Shown here piece by piece: positions 1 to 5,909 of a stretch of 13,233 bases of DNA. The notes under the pieces are model-generated. The model worked only from the letters and a program-made list of their open reading frames with translations, made no database searches and was not told the DNA's origin. Positions within the stretch are counted from its first letter, which is position 1. Each line of letters starts with the position of its first letter. Where the stretch lies: assembly GCA_900541875.1 (NCBI GenBank), contig UQLF01000031.1:1-13233 (forward strand), written 5' to 3'. The position numbers and the translations under genes are program-made. This stretch comes from an uncultured Collinsella sp. (lineage in GTDB: Bacteria > Actinomycetota > Coriobacteriia > Coriobacteriales > Coriobacteriaceae).

Positions 1-3
1 CAT

Positions 4-48
4 GCGAGATGCCCCCGCTGCGCACTACGTGCGGCGGGGGCTTCTCGC
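4..48. terminator. Strong hairpin, probable terminator of an upstream gene
   Basis: Positions 4-9 pair with 43-48 and 11-18 with 34-41, with only one T-T mismatch, and the stem continues through 19-23/29-33. The stem is very GC-rich (GCCCCCGC/GCGGGGGC). No T-tract follows on the plus strand, so a classic intrinsic terminator is not certain. No gene in the window ends just before it; it most likely closes a unit lying off the left edge. Seen directly: the dyad. Inferred: its role. Confidence 0.5.
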
Positions 49-190
49 GTCCTGCGGGATGTTTTGGAAAATAACCCAAAACCGGCCATGTGGGGTCCTT
101 TGGAGTCACCCTTTAGGCGGAACTCTCCTAATAGGTCGAGCGTTTGGGAAACTTATTTTGTAACTACCGTTTATCGCGTATAGCGACCGT

Positions 191-219
191 TTGCGGGATA
201 AGTAACACTCATTTATAAA
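191..219 (+). promoter_or_regulatory. Putative sigma70-type promoter for degV
   Basis: TTGCGG at 191-196 and TATAAA at 214-219 are separated by 17 bp, the canonical spacing. Transcription would start near 226, giving a leader of about 155 nt before the degV ATG, with the hairpin at 256-296 inside it. A second A/T-rich hexamer, TAAAAT at 225-230, could serve as an alternative -10 but lacks a good -35. Not tested experimentally. Confidence 0.45.
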
Positions 220-255
220 CCGTGTAAAATCTCAGTTAAGCACGGAGTTTTCCAG

Positions 256-296
256 GGAGACGCTGTCCTTTGTTGTGTGCAAGGGGCGGCGTCTCT
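256..296 (+). promoter_or_regulatory. Long leader hairpin (attenuator- or sRNA-like) before degV
   Basis: GAGACGC at 257-263 pairs perfectly with GCGTCTC at 289-295, and the helix continues inward through 264-271/281-288 with G-U pairs, leaving a nine-base loop. Three T residues follow at 296-298. It lies downstream of the promoter candidate and about 85 nt before the degV start, so it could be a weak terminator/attenuator, a 5'-UTR stabiliser or the end of a short RNA. The structure is seen; the role is inferred. Confidence 0.4.
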
Positions 297-380
297 TTGG
301 TGCTTGGATGCTGTTGTGCAACAGTGCGGCGGCGCGTGTCATGTATTGAAAAACCAACGTTGAGATGGGTCGTGATAATA

Positions 381-1235
381 ATGGGCAAGTACGTAATCGT
401 GGTTGAGTCTGGGTCGGATGTGACGCCGGAGCTCTGCGAGCGCTACGGCATCGTGCGCGTGCCCATGCATGTCACGATTGGTGACGAGACCGTCGAGGAC
501 GGCTCGATCGATCCGCTCGAGATTTATTCGCGCTGCAACGAGTTTGGCGTTATGCCCAAGACCAGCGGTTGCTCGCCGGCGGATTTTGCTCACGTGTACG
601 ACCGCATCCATGCCGAGCAGCCCGACGCGACTATTCTGCATCTCGCGTATTCCGAGGCCACGACCTGTTCGCATCAGTCCTCGAAGATTGCGGCCCAGGG
701 GCGCGACTACGTGTTCTCCATGGACACGCGTTTTGTCTCGGTGGGCCAGTCGCTCGTTGTCGTCGAAACCGCTAAGTATATCGAGGCTCATCCCGATGCC
801 ACCGTTGACGAGATCTTTGCATTTACGAACTCCGTCATGGACCGCGTGTTGCTGGGCTTTGTTCCTACGGACCTTGCCTTCCTCAAGGCGGGCGGTCGCT
901 TGTCCAACGTCGCGTTCCTGGGCGCCCACCTGCTCAAAATCAAGCCCTGTATTGAAGTGACGGACGGCAAGTTCGTGGCGACTAAGAAGTTCCGCGGCTC
1001 TATGCTCAAGTGCGCCCGCGCCTTTATCGACCACATGGTTGCGAAGGGCGAGATTGACTACTCGCACATTGGCCTGGCGTATTCGGTGGGTCTTTCCCAG
1101 GAGCTGCGCGACGACATGGAGGTCTATGCGCACGGTCTGGGCTTTAAGGACGTTACCTGGACTCAGGTTAGCGGCGTCATCTCGAGCCATTGCGGCCCGA
1201 CCGCCTTCGGCGCGGTACTCACGCTTAAGGCGTAA
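381..1235 (+). CDS. DegV family fatty-acid-binding protein
   Basis: Encodes 284 residues, the usual DegV length. The family binds a fatty acid in a cleft between two domains; in several bacteria DegV/FakB proteins present the fatty acid to a fatty-acid kinase (FakA) for entry into phospholipids. Signatures run in order: N-terminal VVESGSDVTPE (7-17), the TSGCSP segment (61-66), a Ser-rich ligand loop at SEATTCSHQS (91-100), the hallmark LKAGGRLSN (168-176) followed by LLKIKPCIEVTDGK (184-197) and R205 of the KKFRG segment, then SHCGPTAFG near the C-terminus (269-277). The ATG at 381 is chosen because the family begins at this point; its ribosome site is weak (GAGA about 15 nt upstream). It stands alone between hairpins at 256-296 and 1261-1309. 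No fakA is visible nearby, so the partner kinase, if any, is elsewhere. The exact substrate is unknown. Confidence 0.9.
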   Translation: MGKYVIVVESGSDVTPELCERYGIVRVPMHVTIGDETVEDGSIDPLEIYSRCNEFGVMPKTSGCSPADFAHVYDRIHAEQPDATILHLAYSEATTCSHQSSKIAAQGRDYVFSMDTRFVSVGQSLVVVETAKYIEAHPDATVDEIFAFTNSVMDRVLLGFVPTDLAFLKAGGRLSNVAFLGAHLLKIKPCIEVTDGKFVATKKFRGSMLKCARAFIDHMVAKGEIDYSHIGLAYSVGLSQELRDDMEVYAHGLGFKDVTWTQVSGVISSHCGPTAFGAVLTLKA

Positions 1236-1260
1236 GGCCTGGCGTCTATCGATTTCTATT

Positions 1261-1310
1261 GCCACGGCGGCGGGTGGGTTGCGATAACCGTCCCGCCGCT
1301 CTTGCGTGGG
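1261..1310 (+). terminator. Probable terminator hairpin after degV
   Basis: GCGGCGGG at 1267-1274 pairs with CCCGCCGC at 1292-1299, the inner GGTT (1277-1280) pairs with AACC (1286-1289), and an outer CCACG (1262-1266) pairs with CGTGG (1305-1309). It begins 25 bp after the degV stop. There is no T-run, so it is a strong structure but not a textbook intrinsic terminator. Confidence 0.5.
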
Positions 1311-1329
1311 GCCAAATAGAACAATCCAA

Positions 1330-1372
1330 TTGACTGCTAAACCGTTTCGCCATCATATGTATGGGCTAGAAT
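1330..1372 (+). promoter_or_regulatory. Putative promoter region for pflA
   Basis: Two overlapping readings are possible: TTGACT (1330-1335) with a poor -10 TCATAT (1353-1358) at 17 bp, or TAGAAT (1367-1372) with a poor -35 TTTCGC (1345-1350) at 16 bp. The choice cannot be made from sequence alone. Confidence 0.3.
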
Positions 1373-1421
1373 GGCTCTGGCATTTATGTAACCAAAACCA
1401 ATGAGAGGCAAGGTAGCGGGA

Positions 1422-2240
1422 ATGGCTGAGATGACGCTCGAGGGTGTGGACGCTCGTCCCGAGGACTCTGCGTTTGCCCTGGGTCGCGTGCATTCGATCG
1501 AGACGATGGGTACGGTTGACGGTCCCGGCATCCGCTTCGTAGTGTTTGTCCAAGGCTGTCCCATGCGCTGCGCGTATTGCCACAATCCCGATACTTGGTC
1601 TGTTAACGGCGGCACCATGGTGACCGTTGAGCACCTCATGGACGAGTTCCAGAGTAATCATGAGTTTTACCGCAGCGGCGGAATTACGGTTTCAGGTGGC
1701 GAGCCGCTTCTGCAACCCAAGTTTTTGGCCGACCTGTTCCGTGCAATGCACAACAATCCCGATGGTCGCGTGCATACCTGCCTTGACAGCTGCGGATATG
1801 CGTTTGATCCCAACCACCCCGAGAAGTTCGATGCTGTTCTCAACGAGACCGACATGGTGCTGCTCGACATTAAGCATGCCGATCCGGTTGAGCATAAAAA
1901 GCTGACCGGATGCGATCCTGCGCGTATCCTGGCGTTTGGCGATGAGCTGGCGCGTCGCAGGATCAAGGTCGTTATCCGTCACGTGGTGGTGCCGGGCATT
2001 ACTGACACGGTGGAGGAGTGCGAGGCACTCGGTCGCCTGATTGCCCCGTGGCATAACGTGGTGGGCTTGGAAATGCTGCCGTATCACACGATGGGCGTCG
2101 TCAAGTACGAGCAACTGGGCATTCCCTATAAACTTGAGGGCGTGCCCCAGATGGATACCGCGCGCATGCCCGAGCTGCGTAATGCCGTCATGACCGGCAT
2201 GAAAAAACGCCGCGCGGAGCTAAAAAACGCCATCGGCTAG
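1422..2240 (+). CDS. pflA: Pyruvate formate-lyase-activating enzyme (radical SAM)
   Basis: Encodes 272 residues. PFL-AE uses a [4Fe-4S] cluster and S-adenosylmethionine to abstract a hydrogen from the catalytic glycine of pyruvate formate-lyase, switching on anaerobic cleavage of pyruvate to acetyl-CoA and formate. The cluster motif CxxxCxxC is intact (C46-P-M-R-C50-A-Y-C53, followed by HNPDTW). It is preceded by GTVDGPGIRFVVFVQG, typical of the activase, and followed by the SAM-binding SGGEP motif (91-95), the TCLDSCGY segment, and the C-terminal MLPYHTMG motif. An in-frame ATG lies upstream at 1401, but the ATG at 1422 is preferred: AAGG at 1410-1413 sits 8 nt before it, and the family starts close to GRVHSIE. 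There is no pflB next to it in this window, so the activase seems to be separated from its substrate enzyme gene, or pflB lies elsewhere. Glycyl-radical activases for other enzymes are related, but the PFL-type motifs make pflA the best call. Confidence 0.9.
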   Translation: MAEMTLEGVDARPEDSAFALGRVHSIETMGTVDGPGIRFVVFVQGCPMRCAYCHNPDTWSVNGGTMVTVEHLMDEFQSNHEFYRSGGITVSGGEPLLQPKFLADLFRAMHNNPDGRVHTCLDSCGYAFDPNHPEKFDAVLNETDMVLLDIKHADPVEHKKLTGCDPARILAFGDELARRRIKVVIRHVVVPGITDTVEECEALGRLIAPWHNVVGLEMLPYHTMGVVKYEQLGIPYKLEGVPQMDTARMPELRNAVMTGMKKRRAELKNAIG

Positions 2241-2261
2241 CGAGCCATTTTCGCTCCCCAA

Positions 2262-2296
2262 GGGCACTCATTGGGGACAGACTTAAATGAGTGCCC
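2262..2296. repeat. REP-like inverted repeat containing GGGGACAGACTTA
   Basis: GGGCACTCATT (2262-2272) is an exact reverse complement of AATGAGTGCCC (2286-2296), with a 13-base loop reading GGGGACAGACTTA. From memory, GGGGACAGACTTAA-type words are common in small intergenic palindromes of many bacteria, some linked to REP-associated tyrosine transposases (RAYTs). That family assignment is an inference. It starts 21 bp after the pflA stop and may also help end that transcript. Confidence 0.55.
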
Positions 2297-2331
2297 CTGA
2301 GCACCAAGTTGATTGCCAAAGAGCCCCGTCA

Positions 2332-2399
2332 AGTTGCGGTGGAATAGTTCTTGTTTTTTTGGCTTATGCCGCCCAAACAGGAACTATTCCACCGCAACT
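2332..2399. repeat. Foldback element with 19-bp perfect inverted repeats
   Basis: The 19 bases at 2332-2350 (AGTTGCGGTGGAATAGTTC) recur as an exact reverse complement at 2381-2399. The stem continues inward with few breaks (2352-2356 with 2375-2379), and the centre carries GGC-TTAT-GCC (2361-2370). It is a MITE/REP-like palindrome with no coding capacity. It could act as a terminator for pflA because a single RNA strand would fold into a very stable stem. Confidence 0.7.
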
Positions 2400-2492
2400 G
2401 CGTTTTGGGCGGAGATGCGCAACAGAATCGTGCCATATGGATAAATACGCTTGTGGTTTCTTTAAAGACACCTTAAACGCCGCTGAATATCT

Positions 2493-2520
2493 TTGGAAAG
2501 AAATGCCTGCTCGGTATTAT
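2493..2520 (+). promoter_or_regulatory. Putative promoter for the serine hydrolase gene
   Basis: TTGGAA (2493-2498) and TATTAT (2515-2520) are separated by 16 bp. The predicted start lies about 30 nt before the GTG start codon at 2558, leaving room for the ribosome site AGGAGA at 2548-2553. Confidence 0.5.
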
Positions 2521-2557
2521 GCTGCTCGTATATGAACGGTAGCAGTCAGGAGACCAC

Positions 2558-3676
2558 GTGCGAAACAACGCATCGCGGGACGAGTATGTGCCGCAGCATA
2601 GCAGCAGATATGAGACGAAGGGCACGTCTTCGCGTGGCCTTGCCGACGCTCGCATCCGCGTGACGAAGATTGCCGCCATTGGGATGTTAACGTTGGCGGT
2701 TATTATCCTCGGAATTACCGCCAAAACCTACGCGTCGGAGCGAATGGCACACTCAGATGCGTCAACGGTACAGACGCAAAACAAAAAGGGCTCTGAATCT
2801 AAAGCCACCGCAAGCCAAACCCTGTCGACAGCGAGTCTCAAGACGAGGCTTTCGAAGGCGGACTTTAACGATATTCCCTCAGGCGATACCGTGCAGACCT
2901 TCTCGCTGGTTGATGACCAGATCCCCGCCCTGGAGGATGAGGGCCTCGCCGCGCTCCAAGATGCCCTTGATCAGGCCAAGGAATTGGGCGATGTGGGCGT
3001 GGTGTTCTACGACCTGTCAAGTGGCAAGGGCGTGACGTATAACGCCGATGTCGAGGTTTACGGTGCGAGTAGTTATAAGGCGCTCTATGTGCTCTACGTC
3101 TGTGAATCCCTGGCCGAGACAGGGCAAGTATCGCTCGATGATACTCTGGGCACCTATGGCGGCTACAGTATGGGCTGGCTGACGGTTCGCGAACTCATCG
3201 AGGCCTCGGTCGTTAATTCGGACAACGATTCGTTTATTGCGTTACGCTCGGCGTTTGACCGTGTCGGTTACGAGGATTGGATTGTCGGTCTTGGCATCGA
3301 TTACGATACCGCACTCGATCCGATGAGTGATTTTCCCACTTATTGCCCGCGCACCTCGGCCAAGTTGTGGCGCGAGATGAGTGAGTATCTGAGCCATGAT
3401 ACCGAGACGTCGCAATGGCTGTCGGGCCTTCTGGCCTCTACGGCCCGATCGTTTATTCGTGATGGCATTGCGGACGACCAAGCCTTGGTGCGCAATAAGG
3501 CAGGCTGGATTAGCGAGGATGGTTGCTTTTCGACATGCGATGCGGGCCTTATCGACATCGATGGCCGTACCTATGTCATGAGCATCATGACATCGATGCC
3601 GTGGAGCGACCGCTCGAGCGAGGTTACGGCTGCGATTGCAAAGGCTCTGTTTGATACGCGAGCTGCGCTGGCCTAG
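2558..3676 (+). CDS. Membrane-anchored serine hydrolase, class A beta-lactamase fold
   Basis: Encodes 372 residues. Start: GTG at 2558, four bases after AGGAGA (2548-2553). Layout: a short basic cytoplasmic N-terminus (about 1-36), one hydrophobic segment (about 38-56, rich in I, L, A, V) that would anchor the protein, a Ser/Thr/Lys-rich linker (about 60-115), then the catalytic domain. The SxxK motif is S171-S-Y-K174 and the SDN motif is S221-D222-N223. The third motif is K314-A-G rather than KTG. Known: these motifs define penicilloyl serine transferases, including class A beta-lactamases and related PBP-like hydrolases. The spacings (50 residues from SxxK to SDN, 143 to KAG) are shorter than in classic class A enzymes, and I do not see a clear omega-loop Glu (E166 equivalent). 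It is therefore probably a surface serine hydrolase or cell-wall enzyme and not necessarily a resistance enzyme. Predicted location is the outer face of the membrane. Confidence 0.8.
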   Translation: MRNNASRDEYVPQHSSRYETKGTSSRGLADARIRVTKIAAIGMLTLAVIILGITAKTYASERMAHSDASTVQTQNKKGSESKATASQTLSTASLKTRLSKADFNDIPSGDTVQTFSLVDDQIPALEDEGLAALQDALDQAKELGDVGVVFYDLSSGKGVTYNADVEVYGASSYKALYVLYVCESLAETGQVSLDDTLGTYGGYSMGWLTVRELIEASVVNSDNDSFIALRSAFDRVGYEDWIVGLGIDYDTALDPMSDFPTYCPRTSAKLWREMSEYLSHDTETSQWLSGLLASTARSFIRDGIADDQALVRNKAGWISEDGCFSTCDAGLIDIDGRTYVMSIMTSMPWSDRSSEVTAAIAKALFDTRAALA

Positions 3677-3683
3677 CGTGTTC

Positions 3684-3716
3684 GTTTGACGAGGTCAAAC
3701 AAAATGCTGGTACCAT
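3684..3716 (+). promoter_or_regulatory. Putative promoter for mtnN-engB with overlapping dyad
   Basis: TTGACG (3686-3691) and an extended -10, TGG-TACCAT (3708-3716), are separated by 19 bp between hexamers. The -35 lies inside a perfect 7-bp dyad, GTTTGAC/GTCAAAC (3684-3690/3694-3700), with a GAG spacer. The dyad could be an operator or a weak hairpin after the upstream gene. A T-run is absent, which argues against a normal terminator. Confidence 0.4.
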
Positions 3717-3754
3717 ACCGTGGTTGAGAATTTCGTATAGGTTTGGGGAATGGC

Positions 3755-4495
3755 ATGGCTACCATCGCGATTATCGGCGCACTCGAAAAAGAGATCATGC
3801 AGATTAAGGAAGAGCTGAGCGACGTTTGCGAGGCACAGGAGGCAGGCTTGAACGTTGTGAGCGGTGAGTTCGACGGCCTGACGCTTGTCGCCACGACCGC
3901 GGGCATGGGCACGGTGAACGCCGCTGCTGCGACACAGCACCTCATTAGCAAGTATGCTCCACAGGCAGTTGTGCTTTCGGGTATCGCGGGCGGTTTGAAC
4001 CCCAAGCTTCATATCGACGACGTGGTCATCGGCAAACGCCTGCGCTATCTGGATACCGATACCGCGCTTATTGCCGAGTCTGCACCGGGGCTCGAGGAGT
4101 TTGGCTCGACGCCTGCGCTGGTCGATATTGCTGCCGATGTGCTTGCTGAGCGTGGCTTTGTCAACGCTTCCACAGATGCAGCCGCCTCGAACGAGGGTGC
4201 AAAGCAGTTCCTCGTCGGCACGATTGCCACGGGCAACCGCTTTGTAACGGGCGCCGCCATGCGCAACGACGCTATCGAGGCGACGCATGCCGATTGTGTC
4301 GGCATGGAGGGCGCGGCGATTGCCCATGTCGCAACTAAAAATGGTGTCGATTGCCTGGTGCTGCGCGCTATCAGCGATAATTGTGATGAGGCGTACGATG
4401 CGATTTGCGACCGCGAGTTCGACCTGTTCGAGTATGCCCGTACCGCGAGTGGCATTACACTCGATATCGTTCGCCGTATCGCTGCTATCTATTAG
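3755..4495 (+). CDS. mtnN: 5'-methylthioadenosine/S-adenosylhomocysteine nucleosidase
   Basis: Encodes 246 residues. MTAN hydrolyses the N-glycosidic bond of 5'-methylthioadenosine and S-adenosylhomocysteine, releasing adenine. It feeds methionine salvage and, through S-ribosylhomocysteine, the AI-2 route. The N-terminal IIGALEKEI matches the family start and supplies E13 (equivalent of E. coli E12). The SGIAGGL motif lies around residues 75-81. The nucleoside-binding M184-E185 lies in VGMEGAAIAHVA, and the catalytic D208 in LRAISDN. All key residues are present. The ATG at 3755 is preferred over an in-frame TTG at 3743, because GGGG at 3745-3748 sits six bases before it and the family starts here. 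Only 38 bp separate it from engB, so they are probably co-transcribed. Cytoplasmic. Confidence 0.93.
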   Translation: MATIAIIGALEKEIMQIKEELSDVCEAQEAGLNVVSGEFDGLTLVATTAGMGTVNAAAATQHLISKYAPQAVVLSGIAGGLNPKLHIDDVVIGKRLRYLDTDTALIAESAPGLEEFGSTPALVDIAADVLAERGFVNASTDAAASNEGAKQFLVGTIATGNRFVTGAAMRNDAIEATHADCVGMEGAAIAHVATKNGVDCLVLRAISDNCDEAYDAICDREFDLFEYARTASGITLDIVRRIAAIY

Positions 4496-4533
4496 CGCGC
4501 TCTTTTGTAAGAACCTACGACCAAGGAGTGTCC

Positions 4534-5124
4534 ATGGCCGATTCCATTAACTACCAGCTTGCCAAGTTCGTTGCCAGCTATGGCAAGGTTTCGCAGATTC
4601 CCGAGTCCACCTGCCCCGAGGTGAGCTTCGTCGGCCGCTCCAACGTGGGCAAGTCGTCGATCATGAACAAACTCTTTGGCCGCAAGAACCTGGTGAAGGT
4701 TTCGAGCACACCGGGCAAGACGAGCAACATCAACTTCTTCGAGGCCGACGACGTGCACTTCGTCGACCTGCCGGGCTATGGCTTCGCCCGTCGTTCCAAG
4801 GCCGAGCGTGACCGCTGGGCAGAACTTATCGGCGACTTCTTCGACTCGGAGCGCAGCTTTAACCTGGTCGTGTCGCTGGTGGATATTCGTCACGACCCGA
4901 GCAAACTCGACCATGACATGATCGACTACCTGCAGGGCAACGAGTTCAACTTTATCGTCTGCCTCACCAAAGCAGACAAACTCAGCCGCACCCAGCAGGC
5001 CCGCCAGGCAGCAGCCATCAAAAAGCAGCTCAACGTCCCGGCCGAAAACGTGATCATCACAAGCTCCCAGACCGGTACCGGCATCGACGAACTCAAAAAG
5101 CGCATCGCCGAGGCTTGCCTCTAG
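4534..5124 (+). CDS. engB: Ribosome biogenesis GTP-binding protein EngB/YsxC/YihA
   Basis: Encodes 196 residues, normal for this essential small GTPase that acts in late assembly of the 50S ribosomal subunit. GTPase motifs in order: G1 GRSNVGKSS (34-42), G2 region STPGKTSNINFF (58-69), G3 DLPGYGFA (78-85), G4 TKAD (145-148) and G5 SSQTGTG (177-183). All are intact. Start: ATG at 4534, five bases after AAGGAG (4523-4528). A longer frame extends upstream to 4405 inside mtnN but has no family similarity there. The gene follows mtnN in the same direction. Its last codons, encoding IAEACL-stop, and the sequence just after them recur in altered form at 6582-6626, on the far side of the toxin-antitoxin-like cassette, which suggests that the 3' end of engB was an insertion site. 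Confidence 0.95.
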   Translation: MADSINYQLAKFVASYGKVSQIPESTCPEVSFVGRSNVGKSSIMNKLFGRKNLVKVSSTPGKTSNINFFEADDVHFVDLPGYGFARRSKAERDRWAELIGDFFDSERSFNLVVSLVDIRHDPSKLDHDMIDYLQGNEFNFIVCLTKADKLSRTQQARQAAAIKKQLNVPAENVIITSSQTGTGIDELKKRIAEACL

Positions 5125-5148
5125 TAAGGGCTCTTGGCAGGCAATAGT
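5107..5148 (+). repeat. Left copy of imperfect direct repeat (engB 3' end)
   Basis: Aligned with 6585-6626: the first 27 positions (5107-5133 with 6585-6611) match at 22, including the unbroken run TCTAGTAAG. Similarity continues to AGT with one-base gaps. This copy spans the last engB codons, its stop and the 3' flank. The two copies bracket the DUF3990/HTH cassette like attachment-site repeats. No integrase gene is seen. The repeat was found by eye and not by alignment software. Confidence 0.55.
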
Positions 5149-5160
5149 TTGCATCTATCT

Positions 5161-5211
5161 ATATCACCCCAGTGATAGTTGTTGGTACACTATCACTGGG
5201 GTGATATTTTT
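5161..5211 (+). promoter_or_regulatory. 18-bp perfect inverted repeat: operator/promoter and possible engB terminator
   Basis: ATATCACCCCAGTGATAG (5161-5178) is matched by its exact reverse complement at 5190-5207 with an 11-base spacer. Two readings are compatible. As RNA it is a long hairpin followed by TTTTT (5207-5211), a textbook intrinsic terminator for mtnN-engB. As DNA, the spacer and right arm carry an extended -10, TGG-TACACT (5183-5191), 34 bp before the DUF3990 start codon, so the dyad would be an operator for the HTH protein encoded by the second gene. No good -35 is seen, which fits an extended -10 promoter. Confidence 0.65.
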
Positions 5212-5225
5212 GTTTGGAGGTCGAT

Positions 5226-5909
5226 ATGGAGTTATGGCACGGATCGGACGTGGTTGTCGAGCATCCATCGTTGGATAAATGTAGGCAATTCAATGACTAT
5301 GGGCGCGGGTTTTATTGCACGCCGCATGAGGAAATGGCAATGGAATGGGCGTGCCGGACTGAGTCTGATGGCGTTGCCAATCGATATGAGCTTGATTTAG
5401 ATGGCCTTGCGATTTTGGATTTGGAATCAGGTGAGTTCTCGATTCTCAACTGGCTTGCAATTCTGGCGAATAACAGAGAGTTCAATGTTTCAACGCCAGT
5501 AGCGCGCGAGGGGCTTCGCTATCTACTTGATAACTGCTTAATTGATACATCTCCTTATGACGTTATTCGAGGCTATCGTGCAGACGATTCTTATTTCTCG
5601 TTTGCAAGACAGTTTGTCAACGGCATGATTTCGCTCAGGCAATTGCAGCGCATTATGCGTTTGGGCGATTTGGGCATTCAATATGCGCTTATGAGTGAGC
5701 GCGCGTTCTCGGCGATCAGGTTCCGCGATTGGAAACAGGCCTCGGGAGCTGAGTTTTATCCCAAACGATTTGAGCGAGAACAGAACGCTCGACGTAAGTA
5801 CCTGGATACGGTAAACGGATTTGACTCTGATGGTGTTGACATTAGGGATTTGATGGCAGGGAGGGTTGATTTAAATGATCCAAGAGTTAACGGATTGTGG
5901 GCCGAGTAG
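5226..5909 (+). CDS. DUF3990 family protein, probable ADP-ribosyltransferase-like toxin
   Basis: Encodes 227 residues. The N-terminus has the DUF3990 signature: MELWHGSD (1-8; family form YHGS), then DYGRGFYCT (24-32) and a region rich in A, W and R (MAMEWACR, 37-44). DUF3990 is, to my knowledge, grouped with ADP-ribosyltransferase folds; the HGS and YGxGFY elements resemble the NAD-binding parts of that fold. No biochemical role is established that I can name, so toxin activity is an inference from fold and from pairing with an HTH gene. There is no signal peptide or membrane segment, so it is probably cytoplasmic. Start: ATG at 5226, five bases after GGAGG (5216-5220), preferred over an in-frame TTG at 5214. 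The C-terminus overlaps the HTH gene by 35 bp in another frame, implying coupled translation. Base composition is more A/T-rich than engB, suggesting acquisition by transfer. Confidence 0.75.
   Translation: MELWHGSDVVVEHPSLDKCRQFNDYGRGFYCTPHEEMAMEWACRTESDGVANRYELDLDGLAILDLESGEFSILNWLAILANNREFNVSTPVAREGLRYLLDNCLIDTSPYDVIRGYRADDSYFSFARQFVNGMISLRQLQRIMRLGDLGIQYALMSERAFSAIRFRDWKQASGAEFYPKRFEREQNARRKYLDTVNGFDSDGVDIRDLMAGRVDLNDPRVNGLWAE

Larger units (their letters stand above)
49..380. other. Non-coding stretch upstream of degV
   Basis: No convincing gene is seen here. An open frame that extends degV upstream to 270 lacks a ribosome site and encodes a Cys/Arg-rich stretch unlike any DegV N-terminus. 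The stretch holds three CGTTT words (141, 168, 188), a promoter candidate at 191-219 and a long leader hairpin at 256-296. Confidence 0.5.
2241..2557. other. Intergenic stretch with two foldback repeats and a promoter
   Basis: No convincing gene. A frame open from 2287 to 2535 runs straight through both arms of the foldback at 2332-2399, has no ribosome site and looks accidental. The stretch holds the REP-like hairpin 2262-2296, the 19-bp-arm foldback 2332-2399 and the promoter candidate 2493-2520. Confidence 0.5.

Noticed and set aside
270..380. N-terminal extension of degV by 37 codons
   Set aside because: It begins inside the leader hairpin and encodes Cys/Arg-rich sequence unlike DegV proteins.
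2287..2535. Open frame of 82 codons between pflA and the serine hydrolase gene
   Set aside because: It runs through both arms of the 2332-2399 foldback, has no ribosome site and no recognisable domain. A shorter start at 2438 (32 codons) also lacks a ribosome site.
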